Of a stretch of DNA of 51,139 bases, positions 8,085 through 17,717 are shown piece by piece; the first letter of the stretch is position 1; the number at the start of each line of letters is the position of its first letter. Below the pieces are notes generated by a model that was not told the origin of the DNA, made no database searches, and was given only the letters and a program-made list of their open reading frames with translations. The position numbers and the translations under genes were made by a program. The stretch is from an uncultured Verrucomicrobia subdivision 3 bacterium (lineage in GTDB: Bacteria > Verrucomicrobiota > Verrucomicrobiia > Limisphaerales > UBA11358): assembly GCA_903889895.1 (NCBI GenBank), contig CAISYZ010000143.1:1-51139 (forward strand). Reading direction: 5' to 3'.

Positions 8085-8747
8085 GTGATTTTCCCCAAGT
8101 GGACAAACAGTTTGCCGCTGGTTCTTGGCGCGGTAGCCGCGCTGGCCGGAGCTGGCGTGGCGGCGGGCGTGACGATGTATCTCACGCCCAAATACACCCG
8201 CGCGGGCTACACGCCGGTGCAGCCGGTGCCGTTTTCCCATAATATCCATGCCGGCCAGCTTGGGCTGGATTGCCGCTTCTGCCATAATGGCGTGGAGCGT
8301 TCCTGGTTTGCGAATCTCCCGGGCGCCTCGACGTGCATGAACTGTCACAGCGTAGTGTTGAAGGATGATCCGCGGCTGGCCATCGTCCGCGAAAGTGCGG
8401 CGAACAATACGCCGGTGCCGTGGGTGCAGGTGCACAAGGTGCCGGACTATGTTTATTTCAACCACTCCGTCCATGTGGATCGCGGCATCAGCTGCGTGAA
8501 GTGCCACGGCCGCGTGGATCAAATGGATGAAGTGCGGCATGATAAATCTTTAAGCATGAGTTTCTGTCTGGATTGCCATCGTGATCCGGCGGCGAACATC
8601 CGCCCGACGGATAAAGTCACGAAGCTGGACTGGCAGTGGAGCACGAATGCCGCGGAAGCCGATCGCTTGCAGGACAGCGAAGGCAAGAAGCTCGTGGAAC
8701 ACATGAAGGTGGAATCGCTCACCAGCTGCTCGGCCTGTCACCGTTAA
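8085..8747 (+). CDS. actA: alternative complex III subunit ActA (pentaheme cytochrome c)
   Basis: Pentaheme c-type cytochrome of quinol:cytochrome c oxidoreductase (alternative complex III), 220 residues, exported and membrane-anchored by its N-terminal helix (about 9-33). Five CxxCH heme sites are visible: 63-67, 84-88, 137-141, 161-165 and 215-219, with extra histidines (H52, H55, H127, H130, H152) available as distal ligands. The start is a GTG at 8085; no upstream ATG in frame gives a better N terminus. The actB ATG follows at once (8748). ActA passes electrons from the ActB/ActC side toward ActE or an outside acceptor in characterised complexes. Confidence 0.93.
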   Translation: MIFPKWTNSLPLVLGAVAALAGAGVAAGVTMYLTPKYTRAGYTPVQPVPFSHNIHAGQLGLDCRFCHNGVERSWFANLPGASTCMNCHSVVLKDDPRLAIVRESAANNTPVPWVQVHKVPDYVYFNHSVHVDRGISCVKCHGRVDQMDEVRHDKSLSMSFCLDCHRDPAANIRPTDKVTKLDWQWSTNAAEADRLQDSEGKKLVEHMKVESLTSCSACHR

Positions 8748-11700
8748 ATGAATCCGAACCCGACCAATTCTACGCCCGCGAATGGCCGCCGTTACTGGCG
8801 CAGCCTCGATGAGATGGCCGACACGCCGGAGTTCAAGGACTGGCTGCATCGCGAATTTCCCGTCGGCGCCAGCGAGATGGTGGAAGACGGTTCCACGCGC
8901 CGGCAGTTCCTGAAGCTCATGTCCGCGTCGTTCGCGCTTGCGGGCGTGGCCACGCTCGGTGCGGGTTGCCGCCGGCCCGAAGAGCAGTTGGTGCCTTACG
9001 GCCAGCAGCCGGAGAATGTCACTTTCGGCGAGGCGCAATACTTTGCGACCGCCATGCCCACGCGCACGGGGGCGATTCCGCTCGTTGTCAAATCTTACGA
9101 AGGTCGTCCGATTAAAATCGAAGGCAACGCGCTGTTCCCCGGCAGCAACGGCGGCACCGACCGTTACGCGCAGGCCTCGATTCTCGACCTTTACGATCCC
9201 GACCGTGCGCGGCATTTCAAACACGCCGGCAAGGAAGTTTCGCGCGAAGAAGCTCTGGGTTTTCTCGGCGAACTTTCCAAAAAATTCGCGGCGAACTCCG
9301 GAGAAGGCCTGGCATTCCTTGCGGAAAGCAGCACTTCGCCCTCCCGCGCGCGGCTGCAAAAAATCATCGCGCAGAAATTTCCGCAATCCAAATGGTTCAA
9401 TTATGACGCGATTGATTCCCGCATTCACTCACGCGCGGCGGGATTTGCGTTTTGGCCAAATGATCAGGGCGCAATTAAAGTGGCGCGTCCAGTATTTCAT
9501 TTTGACAAGGCGAAAGTGATTTTGTCGCTGGATTGCGACTTTCTCGGCGGTGAAGACGATGCGCACAATCACATTCAAAAATTCGCCGCTGGCCGCAAGG
9601 CAGGCGACGGCATGAGCCGGTTGTATTCTGTCGAATCGCTGTTCACTTTGACGGGCGCGAATGCGGATCATCGCTTGCGCGTGGCGGCATGCATGGTCGG
9701 ACAAATTGCAGAAACAATTTCGGCTTATTGCCAGCCGCATCCAGTTCCTGCGCCGACAACTTTCGAGTCAAAATGGGCGCATGAATGTGCCAACGACTTG
9801 CTAAAATTTGGAAAAGATGCGCTGGTTATCGCCGGCCAGCGGCAGCCCTTGGAAGTTCACTTGCTCGCTCACGCCATCAATTCCGCGCTCGGAGCAGTTG
9901 GCCACACGATTGAATTTTTTGGAGCGCCGAATGATTATTCGGCTTTCGATTCATACAATCCTGATTGGGCACATCTGAATTCTAATGAGTTTGATACGCT
10001 TGTCATACTGGGTGGCAATCCGAAATACGTTTTGAATGGATTGCCAAAAGCGAAAACGACAATTCGCCTCGGTTACTACGAAGACGAGACGGCGGAACAA
10101 TCCGATTGGCGTTTTCCGGCGACGCATTATCTCGAATCGTGGGGTGACGCAAAAACAAGCGATGGAACGCTCGTTCCGATTCAGCCGCTGATTCAACCGC
10201 TGTTCGGTGGAATCACCGAATTGGAATTTCTCGCGCGGATTGCCGGCGAGTCGCAAACAAGCGCATATGAAATTGTTCAGGAGACATTTTGGTATGCGGC
10301 GTATCCAGAGGTTCCAATTCTAAACAGAATCCCAGTTAGTTCTGTCGCCAACTTTCATACGCACTCGGAGTCATGGAAGAAATTTTTGTTCAATGGATTT
10401 CTTGAAGGTTCTGCCCCGAAACCGGCAACCTTGCCTAGTGACCAGTTTATGGTTACGCCGAAACTGGCGAGCGTTTCAGCGTCAACTAAAGACAGTCTCG
10501 AAGTCATTTTCTTCCGCGACGCAAAGGTGGACGACGGTCGTTACGCGAACAACGGCTGGATGCAGGAGTTGCCCGATCCCATCACCAAGATGACGTGGGA
10601 CAACGCCGTGCTCATCAGCCGCAAGACGGCCAAAGAACTGGGCCTGGCGAATGGCGACATCGTCGAAATTTCGTTGAACAGCAAGAGCGTCAGCGGTCCG
10701 ATCTGGGTGCAGCCGGGCATGGCAGATTATTCGCTCGGCCTCGCGCTCGGTTACGGCCGCGAAAAGGCCGGTCGCGTCGGCACGGGCGTCGGTTTCAACG
10801 CCTACAAGATTTTCTCCGGCAAATATATTGAGACCGGGGCGACGGTGAAGAAGACCGGGGCGACTTACGTGCTGGCTTGCACACAGCATCATTGGAGCAT
10901 GGAAGGGCGCCCGGCGGTGCGCGAATTCAATTTGTCGGACGCCATCGAGGCGGCGGAGAAGAACGAAAACATCGGCGAGGAGAAATTCCACGGCGTCGAA
11001 CCGCCCATCGTCAAATCGCTGTATCCGAATCCGCTCGACGAGGCCAAGAAGACGGCGTTGCACCAGTGGGGCATGACCGTGGACTTGAACGCATGCGTCG
11101 GCTGCGGCACCTGCGTCGTGGCGTGTCAAAGCGAAAATAACATTCCGATCGTCGGCAAGGATCAGGTGTTGCGCGGTCGCGAGATGCACTGGTTGCGTGT
11201 GGACCGGTATTTTACGACCGACCCGAAGCGGAAACATAATCCGAGCCGGTTCGACATGAAGTCGGACATGAACCAGACCGACGAGCAGCAGCAATTTCAG
11301 GAGTGGATTGACGATGTGCAGGCGGTGAGCCAGCCGATGATGTGCTCGCATTGCGAGTCCGCCCCGTGCGAAAACGTTTGCCCCGTGGCCGCGACCGTTC
11401 ACGATCAGGAAGGCCTGAACGTGATGGCTTACAATCGTTGCATCGGCACGCGCTATTGCTCGAACAACTGCCCGTATAAGGTTCGCCGGTTCAATTTCCT
11501 CGATTACAACAAGCGTCCGCTGACCGAGCTGAAGGGCACGATGTATTCCACGACGCTCACGCACAAGACGGACGGCGAATGGGATTTGCTGCGTTGGTGG
11601 AAGGATCCGAACAGCGGCATGCGCACGGAAGATGAATGGGATTTGATCAAGTTGTCGAAGAATCCCGACGTGACGGTGCGCATGCGTGGTGTCATGGAAA

Positions 11701-12056
11701 AGTGCACTTACTGCACCCAGCGCATCGAGCACGCGAAGATCGCGCAAAAGGCCAAAGCCGGCGCAAGCGGCGACGTGCGCTTGACGGAAGCCGCTGGAAA
11801 CATTCCGAAGACAGCCTGCCAACAGGCGTGTCCGGCCGGCGCGATCATGTTCGGCGACGTGAGCGACGCGAACAGTTCCGTCTCGAAGCAGAAATTGTCG
11901 GTGCTGAATTACTCGGTGCTCGGCGATTTGCTGACGAAGCCGCGCACGACTTATCTGGCGCGCGTCCGCAACCCGAATCCCGCGATGCCGGATTATCACG
12001 CGCCGTTCAGCACGGAAGAATACGACAGCACGCTGCTGACGGGACAAACAATTTAA
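8748..12056 (+). CDS. actB: alternative complex III subunit ActB (Mo-oxidoreductase-like/Fe-S fusion)
   Basis: Large periplasmic subunit, 1102 residues. The N terminus has the ActB-specific [14 protein letters not shown] (16-29), then a Tat signal RRQFLKLM (51-58) with hydrophobic 60-71 and a possible lipid-attachment cysteine C74. Residues about 80-700 resemble molybdopterin oxidoreductases; in characterised ActB this half binds no molybdenum. The C-terminal half (from about 780) is a ferredoxin-like domain: [25 protein letters not shown] (near 866), [12 protein letters not shown] (near 897) and [12 protein letters not shown] (near 986 and 1024) supply ligands for up to four Fe-S clusters. 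ActC starts 6 bases after the stop. Confidence 0.94.
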   Translation: MNPNPTNSTPANGRRYWRSLDEMADTPEFKDWLHREFPVGASEMVEDGSTRRQFLKLMSASFALAGVATLGAGCRRPEEQLVPYGQQPENVTFGEAQYFATAMPTRTGAIPLVVKSYEGRPIKIEGNALFPGSNGGTDRYAQASILDLYDPDRARHFKHAGKEVSREEALGFLGELSKKFAANSGEGLAFLAESSTSPSRARLQKIIAQKFPQSKWFNYDAIDSRIHSRAAGFAFWPNDQGAIKVARPVFHFDKAKVILSLDCDFLGGEDDAHNHIQKFAAGRKAGDGMSRLYSVESLFTLTGANADHRLRVAACMVGQIAETISAYCQPHPVPAPTTFESKWAHECANDLLKFGKDALVIAGQRQPLEVHLLAHAINSALGAVGHTIEFFGAPNDYSAFDSYNPDWAHLNSNEFDTLVILGGNPKYVLNGLPKAKTTIRLGYYEDETAEQSDWRFPATHYLESWGDAKTSDGTLVPIQPLIQPLFGGITELEFLARIAGESQTSAYEIVQETFWYAAYPEVPILNRIPVSSVANFHTHSESWKKFLFNGFLEGSAPKPATLPSDQFMVTPKLASVSASTKDSLEVIFFRDAKVDDGRYANNGWMQELPDPITKMTWDNAVLISRKTAKELGLANGDIVEISLNSKSVSGPIWVQPGMADYSLGLALGYGREKAGRVGTGVGFNAYKIFSGKYIETGATVKKTGATYVLACTQHHWSMEGRPAVREFNLSDAIEAAEKNENIGEEKFHGVEPPIVKSLYPNPLDEAKKTALHQWGMTVDLNACVGCGTCVVACQSENNIPIVGKDQVLRGREMHWLRVDRYFTTDPKRKHNPSRFDMKSDMNQTDEQQQFQEWIDDVQAVSQPMMCSHCESAPCENVCPVAATVHDQEGLNVMAYNRCIGTRYCSNNCPYKVRRFNFLDYNKRPLTELKGTMYSTTLTHKTDGEWDLLRWWKDPNSGMRTEDEWDLIKLSKNPDVTVRMRGVMEKCTYCTQRIEHAKIAQKAKAGASGDVRLTEAAGNIPKTACQQACPAGAIMFGDVSDANSSVSKQKLSVLNYSVLGDLLTKPRTTYLARVRNPNPAMPDYHAPFSTEEYDSTLLTGQTI

Positions 12057-12062
12057 CGACGA

Positions 12063-13496
12063 ATGTCTGAAATCGCGAACATCGAAGAATTGAAGAAGCT
12101 GGCTCCGCCCGCCGAGCTGCGCCGCGCGCCGGTCGTCGAGGGGAATCAGGGTCTCGGCTGGCTGACGGACAAGCTGTCGGCGTTCGCCGAAGCCAAGGTG
12201 CCGATCTGGTGGTGGATTGCGTTTGTGCCCGCAGCGTTCGCGGCCACGGTCATTTTCCCGGTCTGCTTGTTCTATCAAGTTTTCACTGGCGTCGGCGTCT
12301 GGGGCAACAACCATCCGGACATGTGGGGCTGGGACATCGTGAACTTCATCTGGTGGGTCGGTGTTGCGCACGCTGGCACGCTGATTTCCGCTCTGCTCTT
12401 TTTGACACGCCAGCACTGGCGCACGACCATCGGCCGCATGGCCGAGGCGATGACGGTTTTCTCCGTCGCGATGGCGGGGCTTTACCCGGCAATCCATGTC
12501 GGCCGCGCTTGGTTTGACTGGTTCATGTTCCCAATCCCGAATTCAAACGGCAACTGGCCGCAGTTCAAATCGCCGCTGATGTGGGACGTGTTCGCGGTGA
12601 ACACATATTTGATGGTGTCGTCGCTGTTCTGGTTCATGGGCATGATTCCCGATTTTGCCGTGCTGCGCGACCGCTCGACGACACGCATCCGCAAGGGCAT
12701 ATTCAGCTTCCTCGCGATGGGCTGGACGGGTTCCGCGTGGCAATGGCACAACTACGAAAAGGCTTATATCGTGCTTTGCGGTTTGTGCACGCTGCTGGTG
12801 TTCACGGTGAGCTCCATTGTCGGTCTGGACTTCTGCACCGCGCAGCTCGCGGGCTGGCACGCGACGATTTTCCCGCTTTACTTCGTCATCGGCGCCGTGT
12901 TCTGCGGCTTCGGCATGATGCTTGTGCTGCTCACGTCGCTCCGCAAACTCTGCCATCTCGAAAATGTCATCACGCTGAGCCACATCGACAAGGTCGCCAA
13001 GCTCGCCCTCGTGAGCGGCCTTATCATCAATTACATCTACCTGATGGAAATTTTCATCGCGTGGTATAGCGGCGATCCTTACGAACGCTGGGTGTTCGGT
13101 CACCGCTTCTTCGGCCAGGAATACTGGTATTTCGGCTGGGCGCTTATCGCCATCAACGTCTGCGTGACGCAACTGCTGTGGTTCAAAAAAATCCGCTCGA
13201 ACCTTGTCGCGCTATTCGTCATCGGCCTGCTCATCAACTGCGGCATGTGGAGCGAACGCTTCGTCATCGTCGTGGGCTCGCTGTATCAGGATTTCCTGCC
13301 GGCCAACTGGGGCAAATACCATCCGACGATGTGGGACGTGGGTCTTTACATCGGCACGCTCGGCGCGTTTTTCATGCTCTATCTGTTATTCGTGAAATTC
13401 CTGCCGGTCATCGCGATTTCCGAAGTGAAGGGCGCGACGCCGCAAGGCGATCCGCATCATCCACTGGGCGGTGCGCCGAAGGGAGGCCACCAATGA
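12063..13496 (+). CDS. actC: alternative complex III subunit ActC (NrfD-like, quinol-binding)
   Basis: Integral membrane protein of the NrfD/PsrC type, 477 residues with about ten hydrophobic helices. In known alternative complex III structures ActC forms the periplasmic-side quinol site next to the Fe-S clusters of ActB. Seen here are the hydrophilic N-terminal 45 residues, WWWIAFVPAAF starting helix 1, the helix pair around GWDIVNFIWWVGVAHAG, the loop GSAWQWHNYEKAY and the C-terminal helix before a Pro/Gly/His tail. The stop overlaps the actD start (ATGA at 13493-13496), indicating translational coupling. Confidence 0.93.
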   Translation: MSEIANIEELKKLAPPAELRRAPVVEGNQGLGWLTDKLSAFAEAKVPIWWWIAFVPAAFAATVIFPVCLFYQVFTGVGVWGNNHPDMWGWDIVNFIWWVGVAHAGTLISALLFLTRQHWRTTIGRMAEAMTVFSVAMAGLYPAIHVGRAWFDWFMFPIPNSNGNWPQFKSPLMWDVFAVNTYLMVSSLFWFMGMIPDFAVLRDRSTTRIRKGIFSFLAMGWTGSAWQWHNYEKAYIVLCGLCTLLVFTVSSIVGLDFCTAQLAGWHATIFPLYFVIGAVFCGFGMMLVLLTSLRKLCHLENVITLSHIDKVAKLALVSGLIINYIYLMEIFIAWYSGDPYERWVFGHRFFGQEYWYFGWALIAINVCVTQLLWFKKIRSNLVALFVIGLLINCGMWSERFVIVVGSLYQDFLPANWGKYHPTMWDVGLYIGTLGAFFMLYLLFVKFLPVIAISEVKGATPQGDPHHPLGGAPKGGHQ

Positions 13497-14032
13497 GCGA
13501 AAAAGTTTACGGCCTCATGGCGGAATTCCACACGCCCGGTGATCTGCTGCGCGCGGCGGAAAAAATCAGCCATGGCGGTTACCGCAAATGGGATTGCTTC
13601 ACGCCGTTCCCGATTCACGGCCTTGACAAAGTCATGGGCTACCGCAACTCGCTCGTTGGCTGGGTGTCGCTCGCGGGGGGGGCGTTCATGTTTCTGAACG
13701 TCGTCGGCCTCATCTGGTTTGCCAACGCCTTTGACTATCCGCTCATCGTCGGCGGAAAGCCGATGTTCAGCCCGCCGATGACCTTTGTGCCGGCCTACAT
13801 CATGATGATCATGGGCGGTGCGATTGGCGCGTTAGTTGGGATGCTCGGCATCAACCAGTTGCCGCGCCTGCATCATCCGCTGCTGTTCAAGAAACGTTTT
13901 GAAGGCGCGTCGCGCGACAAGTTCATCATCGTCATCGGGGCGAACGATGAAAAATTCTGCGCGACGGAAACCAGGCAGTTGCTCGAAACCATCGGCGGCG
14001 CGAACATTGAAATTGTGGAGGACCAAGAATGA
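13493..14032 (+). CDS. actD: alternative complex III subunit ActD (DUF3341)
   Basis: Membrane subunit of 179 residues. It begins with MSEKVYGLMAEFHTPGDLL, keeps the family's GGYRKWDCFTPFPIHGLD (about 26-43) and has two transmembrane helices (about 57-77 and 98-122), then a soluble tail. The start is fixed by a strong Shine-Dalgarno sequence GGGAGG at 13481-13486, six bases before the ATG, which overlaps the actC stop. A GGAGG within its 3' end serves actE. ActD has no cofactor and packs against ActC in known complexes. Confidence 0.92.
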   Translation: MSEKVYGLMAEFHTPGDLLRAAEKISHGGYRKWDCFTPFPIHGLDKVMGYRNSLVGWVSLAGGAFMFLNVVGLIWFANAFDYPLIVGGKPMFSPPMTFVPAYIMMIMGGAIGALVGMLGINQLPRLHHPLLFKKRFEGASRDKFIIVIGANDEKFCATETRQLLETIGGANIEIVEDQE

Positions 14033-14685
14033 TTCGCATCCTGCTTTCCATCGCCTTGATTGGCGCGGCGCTCGGCGCGGCGACGGTTGGCATCCTTGGT
14101 TTCCAAGGCAGCCAGATGCGCAAGCCGCCGTTTGAACTGTTCCCGGACATGGATCGCCAGGCAAAACTGCGTCCGCAGGAACCGAATCATTTCTTTGCCA
14201 ACGGCGTCAGTTCGCAATTGGCGCCCGCCGGCACTGTCGCGCGCAGCCAGCCGCTTCAAACTTTGAACGGCGAAGTTTACACCTTTGAAGATTCCCCGGT
14301 GAATACCGGCTGTGTGGTTGGCACGACGAATTTTGTCGAAACGAATCCGCTGCCGGTGAACGAAGCTTTGCTCGCGCGCGGACGAGACCGGTTCGACATT
14401 TATTGCGCGCCGTGTCACGGTCGCCTCGGCGATGGCAACGGTATCACCAAAAAAATCGGCGTGATGGCGGCGGTCGCCAACCTGCATGACAAGCGCATCG
14501 TTGAGCTGACTGACGGCGAGATTTTCAACACCATCACCCACGGCAAGAGCACAATGGGCGCGGTCGGCCCGCTGTTGCCAACGCCGGATCGCTGGGCGGT
14601 CGTGGCGTATCTGCGCGCGCTGCAATTGAGTTGGCTCGGTGCGAAGGAAGATTTGACGACCGCGCAACAGGCGACGCTGAAATGA
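14029..14685 (+). CDS. actE: alternative complex III subunit ActE (monoheme cytochrome c)
   Basis: Monoheme c-type cytochrome, 218 residues, exported by an N-terminal hydrophobic segment (about 3-23). The single heme site is CAPCH in the segment YCAPCHGRLGDGNG (about 125-138); methionines in the C-terminal half, for example in the KSTMGAVGP segment, could be the sixth ligand. Preceded by GGAGG at 14017-14021 and overlapping the actD stop in ATGA. In described complexes ActE receives electrons from ActA and hands them to the terminal oxidase. Confidence 0.92.
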   Translation: MIRILLSIALIGAALGAATVGILGFQGSQMRKPPFELFPDMDRQAKLRPQEPNHFFANGVSSQLAPAGTVARSQPLQTLNGEVYTFEDSPVNTGCVVGTTNFVETNPLPVNEALLARGRDRFDIYCAPCHGRLGDGNGITKKIGVMAAVANLHDKRIVELTDGEIFNTITHGKSTMGAVGPLLPTPDRWAVVAYLRALQLSWLGAKEDLTTAQQATLK

Positions 14686-14689
14686 TTTT

Positions 14690-15934
14690 ATGAGTTTGCC
14701 GCAATCCAACCAACCGGCACCCGCGATTAAAAGCGCGTTGCCCGGTGCGCTGATTTTCATCGGCGGGGCGCTCACGGTCGTCGGCGCGCTGGCCAGCTTC
14801 ATCCGCAACGACGGAAAAGAATTCGGTTTTTCGTGGCTGCTGGCGTTCATGTTCTATTACAGCGTCGCGCTCGGCGCGCTGTTCATGGTGATGGTGCATC
14901 ATTTGACCGATGCGGGCTGGTCTGTCGGCATCCGCCGTTTCTGCGAACACATCTCGTCCTTGCTGTTTCCATGGCTGGCGATTCTTTTTTTGCCGGTTGG
15001 CTTGCTTGGGCCGAAGATTTATTCATGGATGACCGTCGGCACGGCGACCACGAATAATCTCATCGCCGCGAAACAGCCCGTGTTCACGATTCCCGGTTTC
15101 TGGATTACGTCGGGAATTTTCTTTGCCATTTGGTGGCTGCTGTCGTCACGCTTGAGCAAGCTCTCGCTGGAGCAGGACAAAACCGGCTCCGTCGAATGCA
15201 CGCGCAAGATGCGCTTCCACTCGGGCTGGGGCATCGTTGCCTTCGCGTTGGTGCTGACGTTTTCCGGCGTGCTGTGGATGCAAGCGGTGCAATACCAGTG
15301 GTTCTCCGCGATGTATGGCGTTTATTTCTTTGCCAGCAGCGCGTGGGCGGGACTGGCGTTCATCTACGTCATCGCCGTCGCACTGCTGCGGAAAAATATT
15401 CTCACGCCGGTGCTGAAGCAAAATTATTTTTATTTCATTGGCGTGCTGCTGCTCGGCTTCACACTGCTTTCGGCTTACACCGAGTTTGCGCAATACTTCG
15501 TCGTCTGGAACGCCAACGTGCCGGAGGAAACCTTCTGGTATATTCAGCGCGAATATGGCAACTGGTGGTGGCTGAGCATGGCGCTGATTGTCGGCAAGTT
15601 CTTCGTGCCGTTCTTTGCGCTGCTGCCGGTGCACACCAAGACAAACTTTAAGGTGCTCGTTCCGGTCTGTCTGCTCATCGCCGTCATGCACTACGCCGAC
15701 CTCGCGTTTAACATCCTGCCCGCGTGGCATCCCGGCCAGCATCACACCAAATGGCTGCTGCTGCACCTCGGCACCGTGCTCTTCATGGGCGGCGTGCTCG
15801 CAAAGGTTTTCATCGCCAAATTCAACGCCCATCCGCCGTATCCGCAGCGCGACCCGCGCCTGCTCGAAGCGATGGGCATCAGCCATAACGTCGTCAACGA
15901 TCTCGTTGACGCCAATGTCGGAGGTGCAAAATGA
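14690..15934 (+). CDS. actF: alternative complex III subunit ActF (NrfD-like membrane protein)
   Basis: Second NrfD-like membrane subunit, 414 residues with about ten helices. Characteristic stretches are FSWLLAFMFYYSVALGALF (about 45-63), the HHLTDAGWSVGIRRFCEHI loop following it, and the region YFVVWNANVPEETFWYIQRE (about 264-283), all usual in ActF. The ATG lies 4 bases after the actE stop. ActF pairs with ActC in the membrane; whether it binds quinol or helps move protons is debated in the literature. A GGAGGT near its end (15920-15925) is the ribosome site of the next gene. Confidence 0.92.
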   Translation: MSLPQSNQPAPAIKSALPGALIFIGGALTVVGALASFIRNDGKEFGFSWLLAFMFYYSVALGALFMVMVHHLTDAGWSVGIRRFCEHISSLLFPWLAILFLPVGLLGPKIYSWMTVGTATTNNLIAAKQPVFTIPGFWITSGIFFAIWWLLSSRLSKLSLEQDKTGSVECTRKMRFHSGWGIVAFALVLTFSGVLWMQAVQYQWFSAMYGVYFFASSAWAGLAFIYVIAVALLRKNILTPVLKQNYFYFIGVLLLGFTLLSAYTEFAQYFVVWNANVPEETFWYIQREYGNWWWLSMALIVGKFFVPFFALLPVHTKTNFKVLVPVCLLIAVMHYADLAFNILPAWHPGQHHTKWLLLHLGTVLFMGGVLAKVFIAKFNAHPPYPQRDPRLLEAMGISHNVVNDLVDANVGGAK

Positions 15935-16284
15935 GCCTGCAGCAAAACAATCGCGCCTCCGCCGCCGCGCTTGGCTTTCTCATCGTCAGCGGCATTTTTG
16001 CCGTGCTGGCCGTGGCGGTGAAGCTGACTTTGAACGCCCCGGCGATTGACGCCGACCGCGCCGCCGAACGCAGCAAGGCGCTCACGGAAATTCGCGCCGC
16101 CGAGGAAGGGGCCTTGAACACTGCCGCCTTGATTGATTCCAAACATGGCACGGTTCGCCTGCCGATTGACACCGCCATGTCGCTTGCCGCCCAGAAGTGG
16201 CAGAACCCGTCTGCCGCTCGCGCTGATTTGAACAACCGAGCGGAAAAATCTGTCGCCCCCGTGAAGACCGAATCTTTCGAATGA
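15931..16284 (+). CDS. small single-helix membrane protein of the respiratory operon
   Basis: A 117-residue protein not assigned to a named family here. One transmembrane helix (about 13-32) is followed by an Ala/Glu-rich segment and then GTVRLPIDTAMSLAAQKW (about 68-85), a phrase resembling the RxPIDxAM motif of small proteins beside oxidase genes in related bacteria. No heme or metal motif is present. Translation is clearly intended: GGAGGT at 15920-15925 lies 5 bases before the ATG, which overlaps the actF stop, and its own stop overlaps the next gene. Its place between actF and the CcoN-like gene suggests an assembly or bridging subunit (inference). Confidence 0.75.
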   Translation: MSLQQNNRASAAALGFLIVSGIFAVLAVAVKLTLNAPAIDADRAAERSKALTEIRAAEEGALNTAALIDSKHGTVRLPIDTAMSLAAQKWQNPSAARADLNNRAEKSVAPVKTESFE

Positions 16285-17717
16285 ACCCGACTGAGAACAA
16301 AACGATTTGCTCCAGCGAGATTGACGTCTCGTGCCGCGTGCCGCTGCTGGCGCTGTTCGGCGGCGCGGCGCTCTGGCTGGTGCTCGGCCTCGCGCTGGGA
16401 ATCGCGGCGATGTTGTCGTTCCATAAGCCTGACATGTTCGCCGACTGCCCAGTTTTGAACTACGGCCACGCGCAGGCGGCGGCGAATGACCTGCTGCTCT
16501 ACGGTTTCGTGATTCCCGCTGCACTCGGCGTGATTCTCTGGATTTTCGCGCGGCTGAGCCAGTCGCCGCTCGCGCTGCCGATCGTTCCGGTCGTTGCTGC
16601 GAATCTTTGGCACGTTGGCGTGTTGGTCGGAACAATTTCCATCCTGCTCGGTTACAGCACCGGCCATCCGTGGTTGGAATATCCGCGCGGCGCTTCCGTG
16701 CTGCTCTTCGCCGCGTTCATGCTCGTTGCGGTCAGCGCCGTGGCGACGATGGGCTTCCGGCTGAACCGCGAGCTATATCCGTCGCACTGGTTTCTGTTCG
16801 CGGCACTGCTGTGGTTCGTGTGGAGCTACGGCACCGCGAATCTTTTTTTGGTCTGCAACCATCCGCCGCGCGGAGTGGTGCAAGCGGTGATTGACTGGTG
16901 GTTGACGAACAACTTCCTGTTCGTCTGGCTCGCGCTGGCCGGTGTCGGCATCGCTTTTTATTTCCTGCCAAAAATTGCCGGCAAACCGCTGGCCAGCTCC
17001 GGCTATGCGCTGTTCGGTTTTTTCACGTTGGTATTTTTTGGAGCTTGGGTCGGGATTCCATCGGGCGCACCAGTGCCGGCGTGGCTGCCGACCGTCAGTG
17101 CGTTCGCCGCTCTGTTGAGCATTATTCCGGTGTTCGCGCTTGGCATCATCGCCCGAAAAACCGTATGGGGTGCTAATGTTACGTGCTTCGGCGGACCGTT
17201 TTGCTTTATTCGATTCGGGATGCTGAGTTTTGTTGCAGCCAACCTGCTTTACCTCGGGGAATTTTGCCCGCGCGCCAGCCGCGTGTTGGACTTCACCTGG
17301 TTTAACGTCGGCGTCACTCAATGGCAGCTGCTAGGTTTTGCCGGCATGATCCTTTGCGGCGCAATCTACGAAATCCTCCCGCGCGTGATGAACAAAGAAT
17401 TGCCGTTCACCAAGCTGGCCAAGCTGAATTTCTTCCTGTTCGCCGGCGGCACCTTGTTGTTTGTGATTCCGCTGTTAATCGGCGGCGTGGAGCAGGGGAT
17501 GAAACTGCGCGACGCAGCAGTGCCGTTTGCGGACGCCAGCGCGGTCGCCTTGAAATTCCTCCGCATCAGCACCACCGGTCAGTTGCTCGTTCTGCTCGGT
17601 GCGCTTTGCCTGCTGCTGAATATTCTTGTCATGACAATCCAGTGGAAACTTGGTTTGGTCAAATGCGTCATCGCCGCCGTGACAGCCCCGCTTAAAACTT
17701 CGGAGGTGAAATCGTGA
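16281..17717 (+). CDS. CcoN-like (cbb3 subunit I) homologue lacking all heme/Cu ligands
   Basis: Polytopic protein of 478 residues with about twelve helices that aligns by eye along its length with CcoN, the catalytic subunit of cbb3 oxidases: YPSHWFLFAALLW (166-178), IDWWLTNNFLFVWLALAG (204-221), FYFLPKIAGKPL (226-237) and DFTWFNVGVTQWQLLGF (337-353). The metal ligands are gone: A68 for the low-spin heme b His of helix II, N210 for the CuB His of helix VI, no histidine at the HH pair of helix VII, and V345 and Q347 for the two His of helix X. Its only histidines are 48, 63, 111, 129, 169 and 194. It overlaps the genes on both sides (ATGA and GTGA). Role unknown; oxygen reduction at a normal binuclear centre is excluded if the alignment holds. 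Confidence 0.85.
   Translation: MNPTENKTICSSEIDVSCRVPLLALFGGAALWLVLGLALGIAAMLSFHKPDMFADCPVLNYGHAQAAANDLLLYGFVIPAALGVILWIFARLSQSPLALPIVPVVAANLWHVGVLVGTISILLGYSTGHPWLEYPRGASVLLFAAFMLVAVSAVATMGFRLNRELYPSHWFLFAALLWFVWSYGTANLFLVCNHPPRGVVQAVIDWWLTNNFLFVWLALAGVGIAFYFLPKIAGKPLASSGYALFGFFTLVFFGAWVGIPSGAPVPAWLPTVSAFAALLSIIPVFALGIIARKTVWGANVTCFGGPFCFIRFGMLSFVAANLLYLGEFCPRASRVLDFTWFNVGVTQWQLLGFAGMILCGAIYEILPRVMNKELPFTKLAKLNFFLFAGGTLLFVIPLLIGGVEQGMKLRDAAVPFADASAVALKFLRISTTGQLLVLLGALCLLLNILVMTIQWKLGLVKCVIAAVTAPLKTSEVKS

Noticed and set aside
10482..12497. Long minus-strand open frame of 671 residues opposite actB/actC
   Set aside because: His/Arg/Ala-rich shadow of GC-rich coding DNA; the plus strand clearly encodes the Fe-S motifs of ActB.
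16281..17717. Loss of CcoN ligands explained by a sequencing frameshift
   Set aside because: The frame is continuous, flanking CcoN-like segments are in register before and after each lost ligand, and both ends overlap neighbours correctly.
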